Notes under the pieces: generated by a model
Database searches by the model: none
What the model was told of the DNA's origin: nothing
What the model saw: only the letters and a program-made list of their open reading frames with translations
Translations under genes and position numbers: made by a program
Part shown: positions 57,671 through 64,000 of the stretch, in pieces
How positions within the stretch are numbered: position 1 is the first letter of the stretch
Layout: every line of letters begins with the position of its first letter
Assembly (NCBI RefSeq): GCF_013407855.1
Contig: NZ_JACBZH010000001.1
Location: 6,634,001 to 6,698,000 of the forward strand
Direction of reading: 5' to 3'
DNA: 64,000 nucleotides
DNA from: Actinopolymorpha rutila
GTDB lineage: Bacteria > Actinomycetota > Actinomycetes > Propionibacteriales > Actinopolymorphaceae

Positions 57671-58087
57671 ATGCAGATCGGTGAGCTCGCGGAGCGGACC
57701 GGGGCTTCCCGCCGGCTGCTGCGCTACTACGAGGAACAGGGCCTGATCACCGCCGAGCGGCTGCCGAACGGCTACCGGGACTACGACGACCGCACGGTCG
57801 ACCGGGTGGCGCAGATCCGCGGCCTGCTGGACTCCGGCCTCCCGACCAGGATCATCCAGCAGATCCTTCCCTGCCTGAACACCCCGGCCGTGCTGGTCTG
57901 CGCCGACGACGCGACACCCGACGTCGTGGAGGCGCTGGAACGCGAGCGTGACCGCATCGCCCGGCAGGTGGAGTTCCTGACCGGCAACCTGAGCGCCATC
58001 TCCGACTACCTGGAAGCCGTCACCACCCCGCGGGTGAAGCGTCGCCCCGCGCGATCGAAGGCGCAGGCGGAGGCCCTGCCCGCGTAA
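57671..58087 (+). CDS. MerR family transcriptional regulator
   Basis: A 138-residue regulator. MQIGELAERTGASRRLLRYYEEQGLITAERLPNGYRDYDDRTVDRVAQI is the winged helix. A long dimerisation helix (VEALERERDRIARQVEFLTGNLSAI) follows, and the tail is basic (RVKRRPARSKAQ). The effector region is short and its Cys residues (PCLNTPAVLVCADD) are not arranged as a metal site. ATG 57671 with a weak ribosome site. Divergent from the deacetylase gene. Confidence 0.92.
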   Translation: MQIGELAERTGASRRLLRYYEEQGLITAERLPNGYRDYDDRTVDRVAQIRGLLDSGLPTRIIQQILPCLNTPAVLVCADDATPDVVEALERERDRIARQVEFLTGNLSAISDYLEAVTTPRVKRRPARSKAQAEALPA

Positions 58088-58124
58088 GTGGCTACGTCGG
58101 TGGCCGCCCGGAACTCGACTCGGG

Positions 58125-58679
58125 TCAGACGCCGACGACTCCGTCGATGCGTTCCCGCAGCAGATCGGCGTGGCCGTTGTGACGGGCGTACTCCTCGATC
58201 ATGTGCACGTAGACCCAGCGCAGCGAGGGCGCGATGCGCTGTCCGCCACGGATTCCGGTGCCCAGCGAGTCCAGGCTCGGCTGACCTGCCGCGACGCGGC
58301 GGCTGTGGGCGACCTCGGCGTGGAAGCGCGCCATGACGGTGGCCGTGTCGACGTCCGCAACATCGTCGAAGTCGATGTCCTTACGGTCGTCGGCGCCGTC
58401 GGTGGTGTCGGTCTCCGACGCACCCACGGATGCGGTGGATGCGAACGCCGAACGGAACCAGTTCCGCTCCACGCCGGTCAGGTGACCGACCAGGCCCAAC
58501 AGGCTGAGCGTGGACGGCGGCACCGACCTGGTCCTGAGCTGTTCGTCGGCGAGGCCCTCGCACTTGGTCAGGAGAGTCGCCCGGTGGAACTCCAGCCACG
58601 ACTCGAGCATCGCCCGCTCCCCCGCCGAGACCGGCGGATCCTCGCGTACGACGGCAACCGAGTTTTCCCGCTCGCTCAT
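58125..58679 (-). CDS. DinB family (DUF664) metal-binding protein
   Basis: A 184-residue four-helix-bundle protein. The metal histidines are in LLGLVGHLTGVERNWF and in YVHMIEEYARHNGHADLLRERIDG, the classic DUF664 pattern. Members may work with mycothiol or bacillithiol, but the reaction is unknown. ATG at 58679. It lies 38 bases from the MerR gene on the opposite strand, convergent, and 41 bases downstream of the DoxX gene. Confidence 0.9.
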   Translation of the reverse strand: MSERENSVAVVREDPPVSAGERAMLESWLEFHRATLLTKCEGLADEQLRTRSVPPSTLSLLGLVGHLTGVERNWFRSAFASTASVGASETDTTDGADDRKDIDFDDVADVDTATVMARFHAEVAHSRRVAAGQPSLDSLGTGIRGGQRIAPSLRWVYVHMIEEYARHNGHADLLRERIDGVVGV

Positions 58680-58719
58680 CCAGGCAGTCTAGGACGTCGG
58701 CCCTCGCAACACGCGATGC

Positions 58720-59067
58720 TCAGACCCCCGGGCCCAACGCCAGCGCGACCGCGACCGGCGCCAGAAACAGCAGCGGGTACGGGATGTGCGCGTACGAGCG
58801 AGCCCGCACGACGGTGATCAGCGCGCCGACGAAGTAGAGGATCAGACCGACACCCGCCGCCACACCGACGAACGGGACGAACAGTCCGACCACGAGTCCG
58901 ACGGCGCCCGCCGCCTTGGCAGTACCGAGCCACGGCCACCAGGACCGGGGAACGCCGTACTCCGCCAACGACCCCACCACCCACTTCGCGTGCATGAAGA
59001 CGGCGAGGGCGGAGAAGCCCACCCAGGCAGCTGCCGCGAGGGTGACCACGATATGTGCAACGGACAT
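58720..59067 (-). CDS. DoxX family membrane protein
   Basis: A 115-residue protein with four membrane helices: AAAAWVGFSALAVFMHAKWVV, GTAKAAGAVGLVVGLFVPFV, GLILYFVGALITVV and LLFLAPVAVALAL. This is the DoxX/DUF4281-like pattern. The family is a partner of oxidoreductases in some systems; the role here is unknown. ATG 59067 with GGGAG upstream. Same strand as the DinB gene, possibly one operon. Confidence 0.85.
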   Translation of the reverse strand: MSVAHIVVTLAAAAWVGFSALAVFMHAKWVVGSLAEYGVPRSWWPWLGTAKAAGAVGLVVGLFVPFVGVAAGVGLILYFVGALITVVRARSYAHIPYPLLFLAPVAVALALGPGV

Positions 59068-59095
59068 GGAAGGCGCTCCCTTCAGCGGTTACCCG

Positions 59096-59155
59096 CCGGC
59101 CGGCTCCTGGCCGGCCGGACCTGACCTCGTAGACACCGGGCAGCACACCCGTGTG
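59096..59155. other. Divergent region DoxX/GH127: GC hairpin and CACAC-CC-GTGTG dyad
   Basis: CCGGCCGG occurs at 59096-59103 and 59111-59118, able to pair across CTCCTGG. CACAC-CC-GTGTG (59144-59155) is a separate perfect dyad 101 bases before the GH127 start. Either may be regulatory; no -35/-10 pair is convincing. The remainder of the 188-base gap shows nothing else. Confidence 0.4.
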
Positions 59156-59255
59156 ACAACGCTCTGGGAGACTGGCGGAGAGCGCCCGGCGCGTCCGCGT
59201 CACGGCGGTCCACGTACCTCGGTCCTTGCCACCTCGATCACGTTCGGAGCCTGCG

Positions 59256-61319
59256 ATGGCCGCACTGCCACACGCCCGGTACGAACCCGTTCGGCTGGCC
59301 CAGGTCCGGCCGCGGGGCTGGCTGCTGGACTTCCTCCGCCGCCAGTGCGCCGGGATCACCGGCCACCCGCAGGCCAGCGGCTATCCCCTGGACCACACCT
59401 TCTGGGACGACCCGTCCAAGCTGCCGGACGTGGCCGACCCGGCGATGGCCTGGTGGCCGTACGAACAGACGGCGTACTGGGTGGACGGCGCGCTCAAGGC
59501 GGGCTTCCTGGCCGGTGACGACTCGGTACGCGAGCTGGCGGTGGCGCAGGTCGAGGGCGCGATCGCGACGGCGGCGCCGGACGGCTTCATCGGCCCGGAG
59601 ATGTTCCGCGACCGCGACCGGTGGGCGTACCTCGTCTTCTTCCGCGCCGTACTCACGCAGTACGACATCACCGGCGACCGGCGGCTGATCGACGCGCTCG
59701 TCCGTCACTACCGCAGTACGCCGCATCCGATGGGCTTCGCGCGTGACGTGTCCGGAGTCGAGATCCTGCTGGCGCTGTACGCCGAGACCGGTGCGCCCGA
59801 CCTGCTGGAGCAGGCGACCGACCTGTACGCCCGGTTCAACGCCCAGGACAGTGAGCACGCTCGCGACTTCACCCTGGCCGGCATGCGTTCGGACCGGCCC
59901 GTCACGACGCACGGCGTGACCTTCAACGAACTCGCCAAGCTCGGCGCGCTGATGTACGCGGCGACCGGCGACCGCGACAGCCTGGACGCGACGGTGCACG
60001 CGTACGCCAAGGTCGAACGGGACCACCTGCTGGCCGACGGGCTGCACTCCGGCGCGGAGGCGATGAGCGGCAACGGGCCGCTGGAGTCCCACGAGACCTG
60101 CACCATCTCCGACCACACCTGGTCGCTTGGGTATCTGCTGCGGATCACCGGCGACCCGCGCTATGCGGACCGGCTCGAACGCGTTGTTTTCAACGCACTT
60201 CCCGGTGCGGTGACGAAGGACTTCACCGCGCTGCAGTACTTCTCCTGCGCCAACCAGGTGATCGCCACCAACGCCAGCAACCACAACCCGATGTCGCGTG
60301 GTGACAACCGGATGTCCTTCCGCCCGGGTCATCCGGTGCAGTGCTGCACCGGCAACGTCCAGCGCGCCTTGCCGAACTACGTCGAACGCATGTGGATGCG
60401 CAGCCAGGATGACGGCCCGATTGGTGGCCCGAGTGGCGGCGGGGGTGAGGAGATCGTCGCAGCGTTGTTCGGCCCGAGCCGGATCGAGGTGTCACTTGCC
60501 GGCACGGCAGTGACGATCGAGGAACAGACGAGGTATCCCTTCGAGCCGGGAGTCGCGTTCACCGTGACGCCCGAACGTCCCGCCCACTTCACCTTCACGG
60601 TACGCATCCCCGAGTGGTGTCAAGCGCCGGTTGTCACCGTCGGCGGCGATCCGATCGACCGGGCTCCGGTCCCGGGCACCTTCTGCCGGATCGAACGCGA
60701 ATGGCACCCAGGCGATCGGGTCGAGGTGCAGCTTCCCTTCCCCCTGACGTCGAGGCACTGGGCCGACGGCGGGATCAGCCTCGAACTCGGCCCGCTGACG
60801 CTGAGCCTTCCCGTCTCCGCCACCCTCACCGCCGACACCGAGGACGACTGGGAACAGACCCCGGTCGAGTTCCGGTTGTCCGGGCCGCAGCACCGGCTGC
60901 CCGGCTTTCCCGCGTACACGCTCGTCCCGGAAAGCGCGTGGGCGTACGCGCTGGCGGTCGACGAGACGAACCTCGCCGACGCCGCCGAGGTGGTGTGGAC
61001 GGACAGCGATGCGTTTCCACTCGACGTCGACACTCCGGCCGTACGGGTCAGCGTGCCGGCCCGGCGCGTACGCGAGTGGGCTCTGGTCGAGACCGACCGG
61101 GTGAGCCGTCTGCTGCCGTCGTTCGAGAACGGCCGGTTCCGCATGGTCGAGCACGAGGTCGAGGGCCGGTTCGCCCTGACTCCCCCGCTCCCCGCGCCGG
61201 ACACTCTTGCCGAACGCCTGGAGGACGGGGTCGAGCGGATCGAACTCGTGCCGTACGGCAACACACTCCTCCGGCTCACGGTCTTCCCGGCGGCGGAGCC
61301 GGAGACCTCAGCGCGGTAG
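59256..61319 (+). CDS. Beta-L-arabinofuranosidase, GH127 family
   Basis: A 687-residue enzyme. The catalytic (alpha/alpha)6 part covers the first two thirds. The zinc-thiolate site is present: Glu280-x-Cys282 (HETCTISDHTW) and Cys363-Cys364 (QCCTGNVQRALPNYVERMW), where one Cys of the pair is the nucleophile in HypBA1. The rest is two beta domains (DFTALQYFSCANQ, then FTFTVRIPEWCQAP). It removes terminal beta-L-arabinofuranose residues from arabinans or hydroxyproline-linked sugars. No signal peptide, so it works in the cytosol on imported oligosaccharides. ATG 59256 with GGAG upstream. No sugar transporter is adjacent. Confidence 0.9.
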   Translation: MAALPHARYEPVRLAQVRPRGWLLDFLRRQCAGITGHPQASGYPLDHTFWDDPSKLPDVADPAMAWWPYEQTAYWVDGALKAGFLAGDDSVRELAVAQVEGAIATAAPDGFIGPEMFRDRDRWAYLVFFRAVLTQYDITGDRRLIDALVRHYRSTPHPMGFARDVSGVEILLALYAETGAPDLLEQATDLYARFNAQDSEHARDFTLAGMRSDRPVTTHGVTFNELAKLGALMYAATGDRDSLDATVHAYAKVERDHLLADGLHSGAEAMSGNGPLESHETCTISDHTWSLGYLLRITGDPRYADRLERVVFNALPGAVTKDFTALQYFSCANQVIATNASNHNPMSRGDNRMSFRPGHPVQCCTGNVQRALPNYVERMWMRSQDDGPIGGPSGGGGEEIVAALFGPSRIEVSLAGTAVTIEEQTRYPFEPGVAFTVTPERPAHFTFTVRIPEWCQAPVVTVGGDPIDRAPVPGTFCRIEREWHPGDRVEVQLPFPLTSRHWADGGISLELGPLTLSLPVSATLTADTEDDWEQTPVEFRLSGPQHRLPGFPAYTLVPESAWAYALAVDETNLADAAEVVWTDSDAFPLDVDTPAVRVSVPARRVREWALVETDRVSRLLPSFENGRFRMVEHEVEGRFALTPPLPAPDTLAERLEDGVERIELVPYGNTLLRLTVFPAAEPETSAR

Positions 61320-61916
61320 TTGCGTCATCACCCAGATGGGCAGGGGCTCCTCGACTGTTCGCGCCACCTGCCAACCGGCGCGGCGGTACATCTCGACATT
61401 GGCGGGGTTGCTGGTCTCCAGGACCGCCGGCAGACCGTCCTTGGCCGCGCGGCGCAGCCCGGCGTTCATGACGGCGTGACCGAAGCCTCGGCCCGCACTG
61501 TCGGGATGGGTGCCGAGGACACCGAGATACCAGAACGGCGTGGTCGGCAGCGCCGCGTGCACGGCCTCGTCGTAGGCACGCACGCGTGCCCGGACCTCGG
61601 CCGGCAACCGCGCGTCGAGGCCGTCGCCGGTCGGATCGGTCGAGTCCGCCGAGTCCGCCGAGTCCGCCGAGCCGGCTCCGGTCGACGGGGGCTGCCACAT
61701 CGCGACCGAGGCGCCGCCGGCGACCGTCCAGATCGCCTGGCTGTGCACCCGCCGGTCGAACAGGTCGCCAAAGAAGGCCGCGGCGTACGGCGGGTAGGTG
61801 TCCTCGTCTGGGAAGAGGTACCGCAGCACCGGGTCGTTGGGAAACGCGGCCACCAGCGAACCGATCACGCGGTCACGGTCGGCCGGGGTGGCGACGGCGA
61901 TCTCGACTGTTGTCAC
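61308..61916 (-). CDS. GNAT family N-acetyltransferase
   Basis: A 202-residue acetyltransferase: VIGSLVAAFPNDPVLRYLFPDEDTYP, then the motif A region FWYLGVLGTHPDSAGRGFGHAVMNAGLRRA, and LETSNPANVEMYRRAGWQV, of the Puromycin N-acetyltransferase-like GNAT type. A short Ala-Asp-Ser repeat lies at residues ~80-90 (DNA repeat 61642-61668). GTG 61916. Overlaps the GH127 3' end by 12 bases, convergent. Confidence 0.9.
   Translation of the reverse strand: MTTVEIAVATPADRDRVIGSLVAAFPNDPVLRYLFPDEDTYPPYAAAFFGDLFDRRVHSQAIWTVAGGASVAMWQPPSTGAGSADSADSADSTDPTGDGLDARLPAEVRARVRAYDEAVHAALPTTPFWYLGVLGTHPDSAGRGFGHAVMNAGLRRAAKDGLPAVLETSNPANVEMYRRAGWQVARTVEEPLPIWVMTQLPR
61642..61668 (-). repeat. Three tandem 9-bp repeats inside the GNAT gene
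   Basis: GAGTCCGCC repeated three times in frame, encoding Ala-Asp-Ser in the linker of the acetyltransferase; a partial fourth copy follows. Such 9-bp runs can vary in length without a frame change. Confidence 0.85.
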
Positions 61917-61987
61917 CCGTCCGACCGTACCGGCCGCGGATCGTCGGCTATTGACCCCCGACGGGCGCGGGTGGTCTGCTTGCCCGC

Positions 61988-62395
61988 ATGCTGCGTGGAC
62001 GAGCCACCCCCGACCCCTCGGCCGATCCGGCGAAGAGGAGCGACTACTGGGGTGTCGTGCTGGGCGCGCCCGACCCCCAGGTGCTGGGCGCCTTCTACGC
62101 CGAGGTGCTGGGCTGGGAGATCAGGGGGAACGAGCCGAACTGGGTGACGCTCTACCCCGGTGAGGGCGTGGCGTACCTCGCCATTCAGCGCGAGGCCAAC
62201 TACGTCCGGCCGGTGTGGCCGGAGGTGCCGGGTCAACAGCAGATGATGTCGCACCTGGACGTCGAGGTGCAGGACCTCCACGTGGCGGTGGAGCATGCCG
62301 TCGAACTCGGCGCGGTGGTCGCGGACTTCCAGCCGCAGGACAACGTGCGCGTCATGCTCGACCCCGCGGGCCACCCGTTCTGCCTCTACTCCTGA
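61988..62395 (+). CDS. VOC (glyoxalase/bleomycin resistance) family protein
   Basis: A 135-residue VOC protein: DYWGVVLGAPDPQVLGAFYAEVLGWEIRG in the first module and QMMSHLDVEVQDLHVAVEHAVELGAVVADFQPQDNVRVMLDPAGHPFCLY in the second. It shows the GHPFCLY end common to this group and to the protein at 51113-51487. ATG at 61988. The substrate is unknown. Its 3' end overlaps the small membrane-protein gene by 10 bases. Confidence 0.9.
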   Translation: MLRGRATPDPSADPAKRSDYWGVVLGAPDPQVLGAFYAEVLGWEIRGNEPNWVTLYPGEGVAYLAIQREANYVRPVWPEVPGQQQMMSHLDVEVQDLHVAVEHAVELGAVVADFQPQDNVRVMLDPAGHPFCLYS

Positions 62396-62628
62396 CGCTG
62401 CCCGGACCGGCTCCGCTGCCGGCGCACGGTCAGCACAGCGAGCCCGGCGAGGAACGCGACCACGCCGACGGCGAGCCAGCCGGGTGAACCGCCAACCAGC
62501 GGTTGACAGTCAGCGACGCACAGCACGGGTTTGATGCGTACGAGGTCGGCTCCCTGCAGCACCCACAGGGCACCGAGCGCGACCAGGACCGCACCCACCA
62601 GCATCCGCGCGATCTTGCGTACGTTCAC
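62386..62628 (-). CDS. Small two-helix membrane protein
   Basis: An 80-residue protein with two membrane helices (MLVGAVLVALGALWVLQG; GWLAVGVVAFLAGLAVLTV), a loop with two Cys (CVADC) and a basic tail RRQRSRSGQRQE. I do not recognise a named family. The CVADC pair could form a disulfide outside the membrane. Start ATG 62628. Divergent from the MarR gene across 63 bases. Confidence 0.65.
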   Translation of the reverse strand: MNVRKIARMLVGAVLVALGALWVLQGADLVRIKPVLCVADCQPLVGGSPGWLAVGVVAFLAGLAVLTVRRQRSRSGQRQE

Positions 62629-62667
62629 GACACTCTCACGCCCCTCACCATCCGACTGTACTCAGGC

Positions 62668-62689
62668 AACCTTAGAAGGTAACCTTAAG
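62668..62689. promoter_or_regulatory. AAGGT-A-ACCTT operator and leaderless promoter of MarR gene
   Basis: AAGGT-A-ACCTT (62676-62686) is a perfect 11-base palindrome, and AACCTT (62668-62673) is an extra half-site. TAACCT (62680-62685) is a -10-like box 6 bases before the MarR ATG at 62692, so transcription likely begins at the start codon. The MarR protein would sit on its own promoter. Confidence 0.6.
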
Positions 62690-62691
62690 AA

Positions 62692-63207
62692 ATGCCAGCA
62701 GACGAGACAAGCTCGGCGCCGTTCCTGCCGCAGCTCATCGCCCAGTCGTTCGCCCTCCTCATGGACGACCTGGTCCAGCACCTCGTGGACTCCGGCTACG
62801 ACGACCTGCGACCCACGCACTGCCTGAACGTGTTCCGGTTCATGGACTGCGGCGGCACCCGGCCCACCACGCTGGCCAGGCGCGCCGGGATGACTCCGCA
62901 GGCGATGGGCGAGCTCGTCGGTTATCTCGAACGCCACGACTACGTCCGCCGGGTTCCCGACGCGACCGACGGCCGGGGTCGGGTCGTGGTCTACGCCGAC
63001 CGCGGTACGCAAGCCGCCGAGGTCGCGACGAAGTACTTCGCGGACCTGGAGTCCCGCTGGGTCGACGCGCTCGGCAACGACCGCCTCGCGGACGTGAAGT
63101 CGGCGCTCGCGCAGATTGCCGGCGGGGCCTGCGACGCCGACAACGGCGTCGACGGTGCCGGCGGCGCCAGAGGCAGGGCCGGTACGTCGAAGGCCCCGGC
63201 GTCGTGA
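62692..63207 (+). CDS. MarR-like winged-helix regulator
   Basis: A 171-residue protein: TRPTTLARRAGMTPQAMGELVGYLERHDYVRRVPDATDGRGRVVVYADRG is a winged helix, with the wing D-x-x-D-G-R-x-R, and a Gly/Ala-rich tail. The N-terminal helix FALLMDDLVQHLVDSGYDDL is of the MarR type. ATG 62692 probably has no leader. The stop overlaps the methyltransferase start (GTGA at 63204-63207), so the two are coupled. Confidence 0.9.
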   Translation: MPADETSSAPFLPQLIAQSFALLMDDLVQHLVDSGYDDLRPTHCLNVFRFMDCGGTRPTTLARRAGMTPQAMGELVGYLERHDYVRRVPDATDGRGRVVVYADRGTQAAEVATKYFADLESRWVDALGNDRLADVKSALAQIAGGACDADNGVDGAGGARGRAGTSKAPAS

Positions 63208-63821
63208 AGCGGTCCGCCCGCGCCCTGGTCGAGTACTGGGACCGGCGCGCCCCCTCGTACGACACGAAGATGGCCGGCGTGGACCGCCGCTTCCTCGCCG
63301 ACAGCCGCCGCTGGGTCTGCGGACGCACCCGCGGAGCCACGCTGGAGGTCGCCGTCGGCACCGGCGCCAACCTGCGCCACTACCCCCGCAACGTCGAGTT
63401 GACAGCCGTCGACTGGAGTCCGGCCATGCTGGACATCGCACGGCAGCAGGCCAACCAGGATGGGCGCACCGTCACGTTTCACCATGCCGACGCGGGTGCG
63501 CTGCCGTTTCCTGCCGGGACGTTCGACACCGTGGTCTGCACCTTCTCCCTGTGCTGCGTACCGGACGAACGCGCCGCTCTCGTCGAGGCACTTCGCGTAC
63601 TCCGGCCGGGAGGAAGCCTGTTGCTGGCCGACCACGTGGCCTCGTCCTCGTGGTGGCTGCGTGCGGTGCAACGTGCGGCGGAGCTGGCGAGCGGACCTCT
63701 GCAGGGTGAGCACTACACCCGCCGACCGGTCACCACCCTTGCCGGGCTCGCCATCACCTTCGAGGAGTCCGAACGCCTCACCCTCGGCGCGATCGAACGC
63801 GTCCACGCCCGCAAGTCGTAG
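63204..63821 (+). CDS. Class I SAM-dependent methyltransferase
   Basis: A 205-residue methyltransferase. VEYWDRRAPSYDTKM is the entry helix, TLEVAVGTGANLRHYP is the SAM motif I (E-x-G-x-G-x-N, with Ala in place of one Gly), ELTAVDWSPAMLDIARQQA is motif II, GALPFPAGTFDTVVCTFSLCCVPD motif III and RVLRPGGSLLLADH motif IV. It belongs to the UbiE/Methyltransf_11 type. GTG 63204 overlaps the MarR stop. The substrate is unknown; the coupled regulator hints that the methylated compound is its ligand. Confidence 0.92.
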   Translation: MKRSARALVEYWDRRAPSYDTKMAGVDRRFLADSRRWVCGRTRGATLEVAVGTGANLRHYPRNVELTAVDWSPAMLDIARQQANQDGRTVTFHHADAGALPFPAGTFDTVVCTFSLCCVPDERAALVEALRVLRPGGSLLLADHVASSSWWLRAVQRAAELASGPLQGEHYTRRPVTTLAGLAITFEESERLTLGAIERVHARKS

Positions 63822-63893
63822 GCCGATCTCGCTCCGAACGGGGCGCAGTCCGGCATACTTCCCCTCAGCCGGTCGGCCTGAAGGGGGAACGTC

Positions 63894-64000
63894 GTGACCG
63901 AGGCCACGAACGCAGCGCACGCTGCCGGCACCCGAGCCGGCGACGTCGCCCGTCTCGTCCCCGCCGGCCTCGCGGAGAGGATCCGCTCGTACTACCCGGC
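63894..64000 (+). CDS. Start of an unidentified protein (3' end outside window)
   Basis: GTG 63894 has a clear ribosome site (GGGGGAAC) and opens a frame TEATNAAHAAGTRAGDVARL that runs to the end of the window without a stop. About 35 residues are visible, too few to name a family. A CATACT stretch (63855-63860) may be its -10 box. Confidence 0.6.
   Translation, partial: MTEATNAAHAAGTRAGDVARLVPAGLAERIRSYYP

Noticed and set aside
1..64000. CRISPR arrays, tRNA or rRNA genes, insertion sequences, attachment sites
   Set aside because: I saw no regularly spaced repeats, no tRNA-like folds in the intergenic gaps, no transposase or integrase motifs and no terminal inverted repeats; the AbiE pair has no flanking direct repeats.

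Overview
The window is about 64 kb of very GC-rich, densely coded DNA with GTG and ATG starts, strong GGAGG ribosome sites and many 4-base start/stop overlaps. Several genes carry a -10-like box only 6 to 8 bases before the start codon, which points to leaderless mRNAs. These traits, together with an iron box, a GlnR-type box before a type II glutamine synthetase, a LytR-CpsA-Psr protein, a HelD/HelR-like ATPase and many MarR/TetR/ECF regulators, indicate a soil or plant-associated actinomycete chromosome. Pectin and arabinan enzymes fit the Propionibacteriales (Actinopolymorpha/Kribbella-like), but the genus is inference. I see no rRNA, tRNA, CRISPR array, insertion sequence or phage.

Layout. 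0-4 kb: the end of a DUF929 protein with a VKOR-type membrane oxidoreductase, a reductase-like protein behind a strong dyad, a YCII/ECF-sigma pair and a PhyH dioxygenase. 4-9.7 kb: a secreted rhamnogalacturonan lyase behind a LacI-type operator, then a dehydrogenase/Bcr-type exporter operon facing an XRE regulator. 9.7-13 kb: a SWIM zinc-finger protein and an AbiE toxin-antitoxin pair with its own palindrome and a tiny upstream reading frame. 13-19.6 kb: DUF899, a second reductase-like protein, and a siderophore-iron uptake operon behind an IdeR/DtxR box. In that operon one permease gene has a single-base frameshift that puts it in frame with the ATPase gene.

19.6-29.6 kb: an alpha/beta hydrolase, a third reductase-like protein, a MarR regulator divergent from a ClC chloride channel with CBS domains, a secreted FG-GAP repeat protein, a nucleotidyltransferase, a Nudix hydrolase, an NAD(P)-binding protein and an exporter/MarR operon. 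29.8-33 kb: a complete persulfide-handling module (CstR-type repressor, persulfide dioxygenase-rhodanese, rhodanese-DUF2892, TauE exporter). 33-40 kb: a TetR/flavin monooxygenase pair, exonuclease III, a DinB-like protein facing a MarR regulator, and a three-gene ABC-2 transporter.

40-51.5 kb: the HelD/HelR-like ATPase, a phenylacetate-CoA-ligase-like enzyme, an LCP protein, a second PhyH protein, glnII, a phosphotransferase, an isochorismatase, two acetyltransferases (one fused to DUF1905) and a VOC protein. 51.5-64 kb: a degenerate kinase-like protein, two hydrolases, membrane proteins, a TetR/membrane-protein operon with twin operators, a phosphotransferase, a polysaccharide deacetylase facing a MerR regulator, DinB and DoxX proteins, a beta-L-arabinofuranosidase (GH127), a GNAT, a VOC protein, and a MarR/methyltransferase pair. 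One gene runs off each end.

The recurring pattern is small self-contained cassettes: a regulator, its palindromic operator and one or two enzymes or transporters. The clearest multi-gene systems are iron-siderophore uptake, persulfide detoxification, AbiE toxin-antitoxin, and pectin side-chain degradation (PL4 lyase and GH127, unlinked).
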